A stretch of 64,000 nt of DNA from the NCBI RefSeq assembly GCF_000834055.1, contig NZ_JXSQ01000002.1:186001-250000 (forward strand), given 5' to 3'. The notes under the pieces are model-generated. The model was not told where the DNA came from, ran no database searches, and worked only from the letters and a program-made list of their open reading frames with translations. Position 1 is the first letter of the stretch; every line of letters starts with the position of its first letter. The position numbers were made by a program, and so were the translations under genes. This DNA comes from Leucobacter komagatae. Lineage in GTDB: Bacteria > Actinomycetota > Actinomycetes > Actinomycetales > Microbacteriaceae. Below are positions 52,858 to 61,815 of the stretch, one piece after another.

Positions 52858-53958
52858 GTGACATTACCCACTGACCCCGCGAGTACCGCACCGCTCACGA
52901 CGAAGCTCTCGACGCTCGACCGATTCCTTCCGATCTGGATCCTGAGCGCAATGGCGCTGGGACTTGGTCTCGGCAAACTCATCCCGGGACTCGACCAGGC
53001 GCTTGACACCGTGCGGATCGCAGGCGTCTCGCTCCCGATAGCTGCGGGATTGCTCATCATGATCTACCCGGTGCTTGCGAAAGTCCGCTACAACGAAACG
53101 GCCGCTGTGCTGGGCGACACGAAACTCATGATTACCTCGCTCGCCATCAATTGGCTCGTGGCACCGGCCTTCATGTTCGCGCTAGCGTGGGTCTTCCTTG
53201 CGGACCTCCCCGAATACCGGACGGGGCTCATCATCGTTGGGCTCGCGCGGTGCATTGCCATGGTGTTCGTTTGGAATGACCTTGCATGCGGGGACAGCGA
53301 GGCTGCTGCGGTGCTCGTGGCACTCAACTCGGTATTCCAGGTCATCGCCTTCGGCGCCCTTGGCTGGTTCTACTTGCAGGGCCTTCCGCGCTGGCTGGGT
53401 TTGCCGACGACCAGTGCCGAGTTCTCCGCGTGGTCAATCACGCTCTCCGTACTGGTGTTCCTCGGCATCCCCCTCATTGCAGGACTTCTCAGCCGAATCA
53501 TCGGCGAGAAAGCGAAAGGTCGCACGTGGTACGAAGCGTCGTTCCTCCCGAAGATCGGGCCCGTCGCGCTCTACGGCCTACTGTTCACTATCGTGGTGCT
53601 CTTTGCTTTGCAGGGCGACGCAATCGCCGCGCGACCGCTTGACGTGGCTCGTATCGCGCTGCCACTGCTCATCTACTTCGTGGTGGTGTTTGCTGCGAGC
53701 ATGCTCATCGGGCGATTCCTCAAGCTGGGCTACCCCCGAACCACCACGCTCGCGTTCACCGCGGCCGGAAACAACTTCGAGCTCGCCATCGCCGTAGCCA
53801 TTGCCACGTTCGGGGTCACCAGCGGCCAGGCGTTGGCCGGCGTCGTCGGCCCACTTATCGAGGTTCCAGTGCTCATAGCCCTGGTGTATGTCGCGCTCTG
53901 GTCCCGAAAGTTCTTTACCAGCACCCCGTCCCCTACTACCGCAAAGGCCTCCGTTTGA
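52858..53958 (+). CDS. acr3: ACR3-type arsenite efflux permease
   Basis: A 366-residue, ten-helix membrane pump that expels As(III). The conserved Cys of the fourth helix is in GLARCIAMVFVWNDLACGD, and the late conserved block AAGNNFELAIAVAIATFGVT holds the essential Glu. RFLPIWILSAMALGLGLGKL opens the first helix. The GTG at 52858 is the best start: it lies about 41 nt from the predicted transcription start, and the frame further upstream reads through the operator. The stop overlaps the TTG of arsC, so the two genes are one operon under ArsR. Confidence 0.93.
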   Translation: MTLPTDPASTAPLTTKLSTLDRFLPIWILSAMALGLGLGKLIPGLDQALDTVRIAGVSLPIAAGLLIMIYPVLAKVRYNETAAVLGDTKLMITSLAINWLVAPAFMFALAWVFLADLPEYRTGLIIVGLARCIAMVFVWNDLACGDSEAAAVLVALNSVFQVIAFGALGWFYLQGLPRWLGLPTTSAEFSAWSITLSVLVFLGIPLIAGLLSRIIGEKAKGRTWYEASFLPKIGPVALYGLLFTIVVLFALQGDAIAARPLDVARIALPLLIYFVVVFAASMLIGRFLKLGYPRTTTLAFTAAGNNFELAIAVAIATFGVTSGQALAGVVGPLIEVPVLIALVYVALWSRKFFTSTPSPTTAKASV

Positions 53959-54403
53959 ACGCCACCGTGAAGCCCGCTGTGCTCTTTGTCTGCGTCCACA
54001 ACGCCGGCCGATCGCAGATGGCGGCAGCATTCCTTTCCCACCTATCAGCTGGGAAGATCGACGTGCGTTCCGCAGGGTCGGCCCCGGCGGACACCGTGAA
54101 CCCCGTTGCGGTTGCCGCAATGCACGAACTAGGCATCGACATGACGCACGAGGCCCCAAAAATACTCACCGCAGACGCGGTCGAAGAATCAGACGTGGTC
54201 ATCACGATGGGGTGCGGCGACATCTGCCCCGTTTTCCGCGGCAAGCGCTACGAAGACTGGCAGCTCGACGACCCGGCAGGTTGGGGCTCGATGATGTCAG
54301 GCCGATCCGCGACGAACTCGCTACGCGCATCAGTGCGCTCATCGACGAACTGCTCCCCGCCCCATGCGACTTCGCCGCCGAACACGAGGTACCGAGGCGA
54401 TAA
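53955..54403 (+). pseudogene. arsC: arsenate reductase ArsC (low-molecular-weight phosphatase fold), frameshifted
   Basis: ArsC reduces arsenate to arsenite for export by Acr3. The N-terminal part has the C-x5-R loop FVCVHNAGRSQMAAAF (Cys13), then MHELGIDMTHEAPKIL and ITMGCGDICPVF, followed by EDWQLDDPAG with the catalytic Asp. At about 54281-54285 the frame is lost. The normal C-terminus, GLDDVRPIRDELATRISALI and on to EVPRR, lies in the next frame and stops at 54403. Restoring one base in GGTTGG rejoins them. In the unrepaired frame translation would run to 54668 with unrelated residues. The catalytic residues survive, so partial function or a sequencing error are both possible. The start is TTG overlapping the acr3 stop. 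Confidence 0.85.
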
Positions 54404-54510
54404 GCCCTGCCTCCCCATCGAACTGTCGGGGCTGGCCTCGGCCGCGGTACACTGCAGGCGACAATGTATTCAGAGGCGACCCATTCCCTGGTCGTCAAAG
54501 TGTGGGGGGA

Positions 54511-55302
54511 ATGACAGTGTCGATATCACGATCACGGCGGGCATGGCCAGCGCTTACTGCAGGCGCGGCGATTGTCGCTTCCTTGGTGTTGGCCGGATGC
54601 GGATCAGTTTCGGGCTCCCCCGCGAGCGAAACCGCCCCGGAAGCACCTGCCGAGTCTCCCTCCGCTGACGACCGCGACAGTGCGAAGGCGCAGCAAGAGT
54701 TCTTCGACAATGCGATCCTCGCGATCCCGATGGTCACAAGCCTCGACCCCACTTCGTCTTGGACGTCAGTCGAGCTCCAGGCGTGGGACGATGCTGACCC
54801 GACGGTGAGAGAGACCATCGTTGGCATGGGCCTCGACGCCTGCACCGTTGCCGACGATGCGGCCGACGTATCGGAGCTCAAGGATCCCGCGATGACGTGG
54901 CTCGCCGCAAGGTTCCTCTGCGGGGAGCACCGCGAGGCCGCGGACGAGTTCCTGTCGAACGGAGCGAGTATTTCGCCCACTCACTCGATGGCCGACCTGT
55001 TCGAATTGGCTGTGGTCAAGGACGACGCCACTGCGACCGACATTCTCGACGCAAACAACGTCTGCCTCGGCGCACTCGCGCTCGCATGGGAAGTGCATGC
55101 GGGTTTCACCCCGGATGCGACGTGTTGGCTCATCCGCGTGCAATCGGTCGAGGAAACCGGGGGTGACGCGGAGTACCTCTCGCTCTTCAAGAACGCCGGC
55201 GACGCGGAGAACGCAGCCACCGACGCCCGCTTCGGCGAACTCGCCGAAGCTTCAGGCGCGACGCCGAACGCCCTCTCGGAGCTCCTCGACGACGTCGGCT
55301 AG
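54511..55302 (+). CDS. putative lipoprotein of unknown function
   Basis: A 263-residue protein with a lipoprotein signal: basic start (SRSRRAWPAL), hydrophobic core, lipobox LVLAGC near residue 31. A Ser/Pro/Glu-rich linker follows (ASETAPEAPAESPSADDRDS), then a mostly helical acidic domain with repeated Ala/Asp/Glu segments and four further Cys. I recognise no family. GGGGGGA lies directly before the ATG at 54511. It follows arsC by about 100 bp; no arsenic-related feature is visible, so the linkage may be accidental. Confidence 0.82.
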   Translation: MTVSISRSRRAWPALTAGAAIVASLVLAGCGSVSGSPASETAPEAPAESPSADDRDSAKAQQEFFDNAILAIPMVTSLDPTSSWTSVELQAWDDADPTVRETIVGMGLDACTVADDAADVSELKDPAMTWLAARFLCGEHREAADEFLSNGASISPTHSMADLFELAVVKDDATATDILDANNVCLGALALAWEVHAGFTPDATCWLIRVQSVEETGGDAEYLSLFKNAGDAENAATDARFGELAEASGATPNALSELLDDVG

Positions 55303-55332
55303 CTCCGCCTGATCAGAGCCGACGTTGTCTCC

Positions 55333-56337
55333 TCAGACGGTTGTGCTGAGCGCCTGAGCGGGAACACCCCAACCAAAGTGCGGCGCAACGCGCCGTGAGA
55401 AGAGTTCGAGCGAGCGGAGAATGAACTCGTGCGGGGCGTCAATCGAGTGCACCTGAATTGCGACCTCATCGACGTCACGCAACACGGTATCTTCCGCAAG
55501 CGATTCAGCCACTTCTTCCGGCGTGCCGACGTGTGAGTCGCTTCGACGGATGAGCTCCTCGACCGGTGCGGCGGCGTCGATCCCGAAGTGTGCCGCGACG
55601 CGACGCAGCCCCAGCTCTGCGAAGCGAAGCGCGTCGGCCCGGTCGTCAGCTACGAACACCGTGCGCGACGCCGTGATGCGGTGGGTCGCCGCAGCTGGCA
55701 GCGCGGCGCGGTAGGCATCAACAATGGGCTGCTGAATCTCAGTGAGCGATAGATCCGGCTGTTCCGCGCTTCGCGGCTGGGTTCTGCTCAGCAACAGCCC
55801 GTGCCCGTAAGCGCCAGCGCGGGTGCCGCCAGCCACGCTAAACGTCGCCTGCCACACGCGATCGGCGAGCGACCCCGCTGCCGGATAGAGGGAGTTGCCC
55901 TCGCCAAGGTCTCCCCCGGTGAGTGCGAGCTGCAAGCGTTCGAGCTTGCGCGCAAACGACTCGGCTTTGTCTGCGAGCTGCTCCCCGAACGGGCTGAAGG
56001 AGGTCGGGGTTCCTCCGCTACCAATACCGAGGTCAAAGCGACCGCCGGAGAGGAGGTCGAGCACCACAGCGTCCTCCGCCAGGCGAACGGGGTCTTCGAG
56101 CGTGAGGGTGACGATCCCCGTACCGAGCCGAATCTGCGAGGTGCTCGCGGCAACGTGCGCGAGAAACACCGCCGGCGAGGGCAGCCCGCCCTCGGTGCTG
56201 CGGAAATGATGCTGCGCCACCCAGGCACGAGCGAACCCGTGCGTCTCCGCGGAGCGGATTTGTTCGGCCGCGAGACGAAACCGCTCGGCCGGGCTTGCGT
56301 CGTCGAGCAGCCTGGTGAAGAAAGCAATGTCTGTCAT
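55333..56337 (-). CDS. LLM-class flavin-dependent oxidoreductase
   Basis: A 334-residue luciferase-like monooxygenase of the alkanal-monooxygenase type. It has WVAQHHFRSTEGGLPSPAVF, TSQIRLGTGIVTLTLEDPVR, LAEDAVVLDLLSGGRFDLGI and GSGGTP, all conserved in the family. These enzymes use FMNH2 or F420H2 plus O2 to cleave C-S bonds or oxidise aldehydes and ketones. It is the last gene of the OppA-type importer operon, 11 bp after the ATPase gene, so it probably oxidises the imported compound. Sulfur or carbon scavenging from an organic substrate is a reasonable guess only. Confidence 0.9.
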   Translation of the reverse strand: MTDIAFFTRLLDDASPAERFRLAAEQIRSAETHGFARAWVAQHHFRSTEGGLPSPAVFLAHVAASTSQIRLGTGIVTLTLEDPVRLAEDAVVLDLLSGGRFDLGIGSGGTPTSFSPFGEQLADKAESFARKLERLQLALTGGDLGEGNSLYPAAGSLADRVWQATFSVAGGTRAGAYGHGLLLSRTQPRSAEQPDLSLTEIQQPIVDAYRAALPAAATHRITASRTVFVADDRADALRFAELGLRRVAAHFGIDAAAPVEELIRRSDSHVGTPEEVAESLAEDTVLRDVDEVAIQVHSIDAPHEFILRSLELFSRRVAPHFGWGVPAQALSTTV

Positions 56338-56348
56338 AGTGGCTCCGA

Positions 56349-57968
56349 TCAGTGATGAAGAAGTGTGGGGTCTACGGTGGGGATCGCCTCGAGGAGGCGA
56401 CGGGTGTACTCGGCCTGTGGCGCTGTGAAGATGCGCTCTGTCGGGCCCGTCTCTTCGACGGCTCCGTGTTGCAGCACCGTCACCGCGTCGGATATCTGCC
56501 GTACGACCGCGAGGTCGTGTGAGATGAAGAGGTAGGTGAGGGCGCGCTCGCGCTGCAACTCGTCGAGCAGGTCGAGAATCTGTGCCTGCACCGACACGTC
56601 GAGCGCCGAGACCGGTTCGTCGAGCACCACCACCTCCGGTTGCGGGGCGAGCGCCCGGGCAATTGCGACTCGTTGGCGCTGCCCTCCGGAGAGTTCCTCA
56701 GGGCGGCGTTCGTGCAGTGTGCTCGGCAGCTGCATGCGGTCGAGCAGCGAGGCCGCGCGTCGCTTCGCCTCACGGCGGTCTGCGATGCCGAAACGGAAGA
56801 TCGGCTCGGAGACGGTGTCGATGATGGATCGTGAGGGGTTGAGTGATGCGTACGGGCTCTGATAGACGAGCTGCACACGCCGCCGAAACTCGCGTTTCTT
56901 CGCCGCTGCGGCGACCGTGCTCGGCTCCATTCCCGCGACCGTGACGCTCCCAGCAGAGGCGTCGTCGAGTCCGGCGACGATGCGCGCGATTGTCGACTTC
57001 CCCGAGCCGGACTCCCCCACTATTGAGTGCGTGGTTCCCGGCAACACGTCAAGATCCACGCCGCGCACCGCGAGCACCTCGCGCGCACCGGCGAAGCGTT
57101 TTTCGAGGCCGCGGATGCGGATGCCAGCAGCCTGCGCCTCCGAGCCACCCGCCGGCTCCCGTTGCCCGATGGGTGTCCGCGGCTGCGGGGCCCTGAGGGC
57201 AGGGGCCGACGCGACAAGCTCCCTCGTGTAGGCGCTCGTCCCGCCGCCCAGAATCGTTGCCGCCGGGCCGGCGTCCTGGACCGTTCCGTGCTGGAGTACG
57301 ACGATGTGGTTTGCCCGCTCGGCGGCGACCGCGAGGTCGTGTGTGACGAGCAGAATCCCCGTGCCTTCCTCTCTGCGCAGATCATCGAGCAGGTCGAGCA
57401 CGCGCCGCTGCATCGTGACGTCGAGCGCGCTCGTCGACTCGTCAGCGACGAGGAGGGCGGGCTTCAGCGCGATCGCTCCAGCGATGAGCGCTCGCTGACG
57501 CTGGCCGCCAGAGAGCTGGTGGGGGTACGAACGCGCAATGCGTTCGGGATCGCTGAGCCCGACCCTGTGGAGCAGCTCGTGCACTTCCGACGTGAGGTCG
57601 TGCCGCCCGCGATGAATGCGGATCGCTTCTGCCACCTGCTTCCCGACGGTCACGAGTGGGTCGAGGGAGGACGTTGGGTCCTGCGGAATCAACCCGATTT
57701 CTGTGCCGTGGAGCGCGCGGAGGCGGCGGCGGTTCCAGCCCGTAATGTCGCGCCCGCCAACGGCGACGCTGCCGCGCACCCGCTTCGCCGTTTCCGGCAG
57801 CAGGCCGATCGCCGCGAGCGCCGCGGTGGTCTTGCCTGATCCGGTCTCCCCAACGACCGCTACGAGCTCGCCCGGGGCGATGCTCATACTGATGCCGTCA
57901 ACGGCGCGGACTGCGCTGCGCCGCCCCTGGTACTCGACCGCGAGATCCCGAACTTCCAGTGCGCTCAT
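56349..57968 (-). CDS. dipeptide/oligopeptide-type ABC importer, fused double ATPase
   Basis: A 539-residue fusion of the two ATPases usually encoded as oppD and oppF. Domain 1 (1-250) has Walker A GETGSGKTTA, signature LSGGQRQRALIAGAIA and Walker B ALLVADESTSALDV. Domain 2 (285-535) has GESGSGKSTIARIV, LSGGQRQRVAIARALA and VVVLDEPVSALDVSV. It energises uptake by the two permeases encoded upstream. Its ATG overlaps the stop of the repaired C-type permease frame (ATGA). Substrate class (peptide, nickel, opine or other) cannot be told from the ATPase. Confidence 0.93.
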   Translation of the reverse strand: MSALEVRDLAVEYQGRRSAVRAVDGISMSIAPGELVAVVGETGSGKTTAALAAIGLLPETAKRVRGSVAVGGRDITGWNRRRLRALHGTEIGLIPQDPTSSLDPLVTVGKQVAEAIRIHRGRHDLTSEVHELLHRVGLSDPERIARSYPHQLSGGQRQRALIAGAIALKPALLVADESTSALDVTMQRRVLDLLDDLRREEGTGILLVTHDLAVAAERANHIVVLQHGTVQDAGPAATILGGGTSAYTRELVASAPALRAPQPRTPIGQREPAGGSEAQAAGIRIRGLEKRFAGAREVLAVRGVDLDVLPGTTHSIVGESGSGKSTIARIVAGLDDASAGSVTVAGMEPSTVAAAAKKREFRRRVQLVYQSPYASLNPSRSIIDTVSEPIFRFGIADRREAKRRAASLLDRMQLPSTLHERRPEELSGGQRQRVAIARALAPQPEVVVLDEPVSALDVSVQAQILDLLDELQRERALTYLFISHDLAVVRQISDAVTVLQHGAVEETGPTERIFTAPQAEYTRRLLEAIPTVDPTLLHH

Positions 57969-58803
57969 CGTCTTCCTCCAGCTGCTCGACTAATCTGATT
58001 GGCCGACAGCACCACTGTGAGCAGCACGAGACCGGGGAACATCACGACCCACCATGCGGCGCCGAGCAGGTTTCGGCCGTCTGCGATGAGCATGCCCCAC
58101 TCTGGGTCGGGCGGCTTACGCCGTAGCCGAGAAACCCCAGCGTCGAGAGCGCGAGGATCGCGCCGCCGAATTGCAGTGCGAGGAGCGCGAGCACCGGACG
58201 GAGCGAGTTCGGCAGGATGTGGGTGAACAGCACACTCCAGAACGTGCCGCCGCTGCTGTAGGCCGCCTCAACGTACTCGCTGCCACGCACCTGCACGACC
58301 TCGCTACGCACGAGCCTCGCGAACGAGGCGATCGAACCAATGCCAACCGCGATCGCGGCGTTCAGGGTGCCAGGCCCGAGCAGCACAACAACCGTCAGCG
58401 CAAGCAGGAGGCCTGGTACCGCGAGCAGTACGTCAACGATCCGCATCGCGACGCTGTCAACGATTCCGCTGAAGCTCCCCGCCACTGCCCCGAGCAGCAC
58501 GCCGACGACCACACCAACGGAGACGGCAAGCGTCGCTCCGAGCAGCGACTCGCGCGCGCCGTAGATCACGCGGGATAGGTGGTCGCGCCCGACGGTGTCG
58601 GTGCCGAATGGGTGCGCCAAGCTCGGCGCTTGCAGCCCTGAGACGACGGGGGTGAATGGCGAGTACGGCGCAAACAGTGCCGGGGCGACGGCCCACGCAA
58701 GCACTAGGGCGACCACGGCCCACGACAGCACCACGGCAAGGTTGATTCTGCGGCGCACTGGCCGCGAGGTGAAGCTGTTCGCGACAGCGGCGACAGCGGT
58801 CAT
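57965..58803 (-). pseudogene. OppC/DppC-type ABC permease, frameshifted near the C-terminus
   Basis: A six-helix importer permease. The ATG frame from 58803 gives the normal N-terminus and the EAA-type loop VRSEVVQVRGSEYVEAAYSS, ending LALSTLGFLGYGV, and then reads nonsense to 58042. In another frame the family C-terminus follows: PPDPEWGMLIADGRNLLGAA, then WWVVMFPGLVLLTVVL, SANQISRAAGGRR, with a stop at 57965 overlapping the ATPase start. The join reads GGCGTAAGCCG; adding one A at 58116-58117 (GTAAAG) restores the Lys-Pro-Pro expected there. The unrepaired protein would lack its last membrane helix, which should disable the transporter. Confidence 0.88.
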
Positions 58804-59906
58804 GCGCGTGCCCCCGAGTCCGAGTCGTTGCGCCCAGGAGCCGTGAGCGCGAGTTCCCGCGGCTCCCCCAGAACGGCACCGCGCGCATCCGCGGGGGTTC
58901 GCTCGACGTCGCGCGCTGCTGGCGCGTGCGGCTGCCGCGCGACCGTGAGTTCACCGGTGACCGGCACCTTCGCGGCCTTCGGGCCCCGCCGGAGCCGCGG
59001 ATCGAGCACCGGGTACAGCAGGTCAACAATCAGGTTCACTGTCACAAACACGAACGCCGAGATGAGCACGACGGCCTGAATCACCGGGAGATCCTGCGCA
59101 GCGACGGAGTCGTTCACGAGGCGGCCGATGCCGTTGCGCCCGAACACGGTCTCCACGACGACAGAACCCGCGATGAGTTCACCGAAGATCAACCCGCTGA
59201 TCGTGATGGTCGGCAGGATCGCGTTTCGCGCGGTGTGGCGCGTGACGATCCACCACTGCGTCGCACCCTTCGCTTCAACGACCGACACGAACGGCTTACG
59301 CTGCGCCGCATCGAGGCTTCGCCCGAAGACCTGGGCGAGCGGAGCCGAAATGGGGATCGCGAGGGTGGCTACGGGGAGGATGAGCGCCTGTGTCGCGCTT
59401 GCGCCGATCATCGGCACCAGGCCGAGCTGGAATGAGAAGAACTGAATGAGCATCAGCCCCAGCCAGAACGCCGGTACCGAGATGAAGATCGACGGCACCG
59501 CCTGAATCGCGTTGCGCAGCCAGGCGAAGGGCGCGAACGTTGAGGCGAACGTAATCGCTGCGGCGAGCAGTAGCGCGAATACGAACGCGAGGGAAGCGAG
59601 TTGCACCGTCTGCGGCAGCGCCGTAGCAATCCGATCGGCGACCGGCACCGCGTTCGCGATCGAATACCCAAAGTCGCCCTGCAACGAGCCAAGCAGCGCG
59701 TGCACAAACTGCACAATCAGCGGCGAATCAACCCGATAGTACTCGCGCAGCACGGCGACCTGCTCGGTCGTCAGCCCAGCATCGGGGCTCTCGAACTTGA
59801 TCATGATGCCGTCGCCAGGCAGCGCCGACAGCAGGATGAACGTTGCCGTGTATGCCACGAACAGCACGACGGCGGCTTGCCCGATGCGGGGCAGTATCGA
59901 TTTCAT
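58800..59906 (-). CDS. OppB/DppB-type ABC importer permease
   Basis: A 368-residue permease. The first helix (IGQAAVVLFVAYTATFILLS) is followed by an extracytoplasmic loop with VLREYYRVDSPLIVQFVHAL, five more helices, and the EAA-type motif VVEAKGATQWWIVTRHTARN. GSVVVETVFGRNGIGRLVND is the usual late signature. The last 50 residues (GELTVARQPHAPAARDVERT onward) are a polar, poorly conserved extension. Start and stop overlap neighbouring operon genes closely: 4 bp with the C-type permease and a 31-bp gap from the binding protein. Confidence 0.92.
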   Translation of the reverse strand: MKSILPRIGQAAVVLFVAYTATFILLSALPGDGIMIKFESPDAGLTTEQVAVLREYYRVDSPLIVQFVHALLGSLQGDFGYSIANAVPVADRIATALPQTVQLASLAFVFALLLAAAITFASTFAPFAWLRNAIQAVPSIFISVPAFWLGLMLIQFFSFQLGLVPMIGASATQALILPVATLAIPISAPLAQVFGRSLDAAQRKPFVSVVEAKGATQWWIVTRHTARNAILPTITISGLIFGELIAGSVVVETVFGRNGIGRLVNDSVAAQDLPVIQAVVLISAFVFVTVNLIVDLLYPVLDPRLRRGPKAAKVPVTGELTVARQPHAPAARDVERTPADARGAVLGEPRELALTAPGRNDSDSGARA

Positions 59907-59937
59907 GGGCGAAACTCGCTTCCCTCGGCGCGTGAAA

Positions 59938-61569
59938 CTACTGTGTGAGCCAGGTGTCGTAGAGCGCGACGCGCCCTACGGGTTCCCAGCCGAGGCCGTG
60001 CACCGACGCGGCGGTTGCGTACGTCTGGGGCAATTCGTACAGCGGAATCGTCAACGCATTGTCCAGCAGGTACCGCTGCACGGTTGCCGCGGCGTCGAGC
60101 CGTTCGTCAGCTGTCGGCAGCGACGCGATCTCCTCCAGCAGCGCGTCAAGCTCCGCGTCGGTCGACGCGAGCGCGTTGCGGGCGGAGGTGCTGTGGAAGT
60201 TGCTCTTCAGCACGTCAGGATCGACACGTCCAACGTGCGTGATCGCTACTGGCAGCTGGAGCGGGTCGCGCTGACCCGCCGTCGCGGTCGCCTGGTCGGG
60301 GGTCTCGATGTTGAGCTTCACGCCAATCTCTTCCCACTGCTCCGCGATGAGTTCGTCGAGCTGTTGGTTGAGCGGGAACACCGCGCCAACCCAGGTAGTG
60401 AGTTCGAGCCGCTCGCCATCCTTCGTCCGAATACCGTCGGCGCCGACTTCCCATCCAGCCTCGTCGAGCAGGCGACGGGCCTCATCGGGTGCGTACTTCA
60501 GCTCAGAAGAGAGATCGACATAGCCGGTAGCGCCGTGGCTCAGTGACGAGGTAGCCGGGCGAAAACGTCCCTGATAAATCGAGTCGATGGCGGTCTCGAC
60601 ATCGGTGCCCTTGAGGAGCGCCTGGCGCACGCGAATGTCGGCCAGCAGCGGGTTTCCTGGGCGCAGCGCGAACTGCGGGTTGACGCCGTTGGTTGGCGCG
60701 AGATGGACCTCGGCACCGGCGGTCTCGATCACGTCGAAGTCGTAGGCTTGGACACCGCGGATCGCGTGCGCTTGGCCCGATGTGAGCGCGCCCGTACGCA
60801 CATTGTCTTCCGGGGTAACGACGATCTGGATCGCATCGACGTACGCCCGCCCCTGATGCGCTGACGCCTCGGGCGCCCAATCGTAGTCTTCGCGAACCGC
60901 AAGCGTGTACTCCTGCTCTGGCACAGTGTCCGAGACCGTGAAGGGGCCGGTCCCGATGAAGTTTTCGAGCTGGCACTGCTGCTCGTATGGCAGTTCGGCC
61001 GTGGCCTTCGCGACGATCGCGGCACCGACGACTGAGGTTGCCTGCAGGAACCCGGGAGCTGGTTCGGAGAAGGTGAAGCGCACGGTGTGGTCGTCGATGA
61101 CCTCGGAGCCTGCGTAGTTGCTGATGAACTCTTGCGACGCGAGGCCGAGCGCTTCGTCGCCGCCGCCGAAGTGGTCGAAGTTCAGGGCGACCGTCTCAGC
61201 ATCGAGCGGAGTGCCGTCGGAGAAGGTGACGTCGTCACGGAGCGTGAAGACGTACTCGGTTGCGTCAGCGTTGATGTCCCACTCGGTCGCGAGCCACGGG
61301 GTGATCTCTCGGGTCTCTGGATCCTGGTGGGTGAGCTTGTCGCCGATCTGGTTGAGGATCGTTGCCACCGGGTAGAACCCGCCGCCGCCCGCGTAGAAGC
61401 ACGTCGGCACCTGCGACTCGAGAAAGACCAGCGTCCCGCCCTGCTGCGGGGCTTGCGTCTCCCCTGCTCCCCCTGGCTCTGCCTCGGCGGCGCTTGAGCA
61501 GGCAACGAGGGTCGTCGCGAGCGAGACGGTGAGGGCGCCCAGTGCTAGGCGTCGAAGTGGGGGTCGCAT
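59938..61569 (-). CDS. family 5 extracellular solute-binding lipoprotein
   Basis: A 543-residue binding protein for the importer. The signal peptide ends in a lipobox (LATTLVAC, Cys about residue 24), followed by an acidic Gly-rich linker. The SBP_bac_5 fold shows WLATEWDINADATEYVFTLR, DDVTFSDGTPLDAETVALNF, FTFSEPAPGFLQ, FIGTGPFTVSDTVPEQEYTL and NPLLADIRVRQALLKGTDVE. Relatives bind peptides, nickel, opines or glutathione. The ATG at 61569 has GAAGGA six bases upstream. It is the first gene of a five-gene operon with the two permeases, the double ATPase and the LLM monooxygenase. Confidence 0.92.
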   Translation of the reverse strand: MRPPLRRLALGALTVSLATTLVACSSAAEAEPGGAGETQAPQQGGTLVFLESQVPTCFYAGGGGFYPVATILNQIGDKLTHQDPETREITPWLATEWDINADATEYVFTLRDDVTFSDGTPLDAETVALNFDHFGGGDEALGLASQEFISNYAGSEVIDDHTVRFTFSEPAPGFLQATSVVGAAIVAKATAELPYEQQCQLENFIGTGPFTVSDTVPEQEYTLAVREDYDWAPEASAHQGRAYVDAIQIVVTPEDNVRTGALTSGQAHAIRGVQAYDFDVIETAGAEVHLAPTNGVNPQFALRPGNPLLADIRVRQALLKGTDVETAIDSIYQGRFRPATSSLSHGATGYVDLSSELKYAPDEARRLLDEAGWEVGADGIRTKDGERLELTTWVGAVFPLNQQLDELIAEQWEEIGVKLNIETPDQATATAGQRDPLQLPVAITHVGRVDPDVLKSNFHSTSARNALASTDAELDALLEEIASLPTADERLDAAATVQRYLLDNALTIPLYELPQTYATAASVHGLGWEPVGRVALYDTWLTQ

Positions 61570-61588
61570 GAGTCCTTCTTTCTTAATA

Positions 61589-61602
61589 CTCACTTATGTG
61601 AG
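61589..61602. promoter_or_regulatory. candidate operator in front of the binding-protein operon
   Basis: CTCAC-TTAT-GTGAG is a perfect 5-bp inverted repeat 20 bp upstream of the binding-protein ATG. It may be the site of the divergent GntR regulator. Two direct CGTCACAT copies (61661 and 61671) lie further up. Confidence 0.5.
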
Positions 61603-61803
61603 CCATAACGAAAGAATGCACCATGTCGCGGCGGCCTCGCCACTTTGTTGCGTCGGTGGGCGTCACATCACGTCACATTCGCAAGGAGTACGGGTCGTAG
61701 TGCCTCGGCCACGGCACACCCCGCGCCCCAGCAACGCCTCACGCTGCACCCGCTCAGCCAACCAAGCGCTCCCCATGGGATCCCCGGCGCGTGAGCGCCC
61801 CGA

Positions 61804-61809
61804 TATGCT
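61804..61809 (+). promoter_or_regulatory. -10 box of the GntR gene
   Basis: TATGCT ends six bases before the GntR ATG at 61816 and no ribosome site is present, so the transcript should start at the A of the ATG. Confidence 0.55.
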
Positions 61810-61815
61810 GCATGC

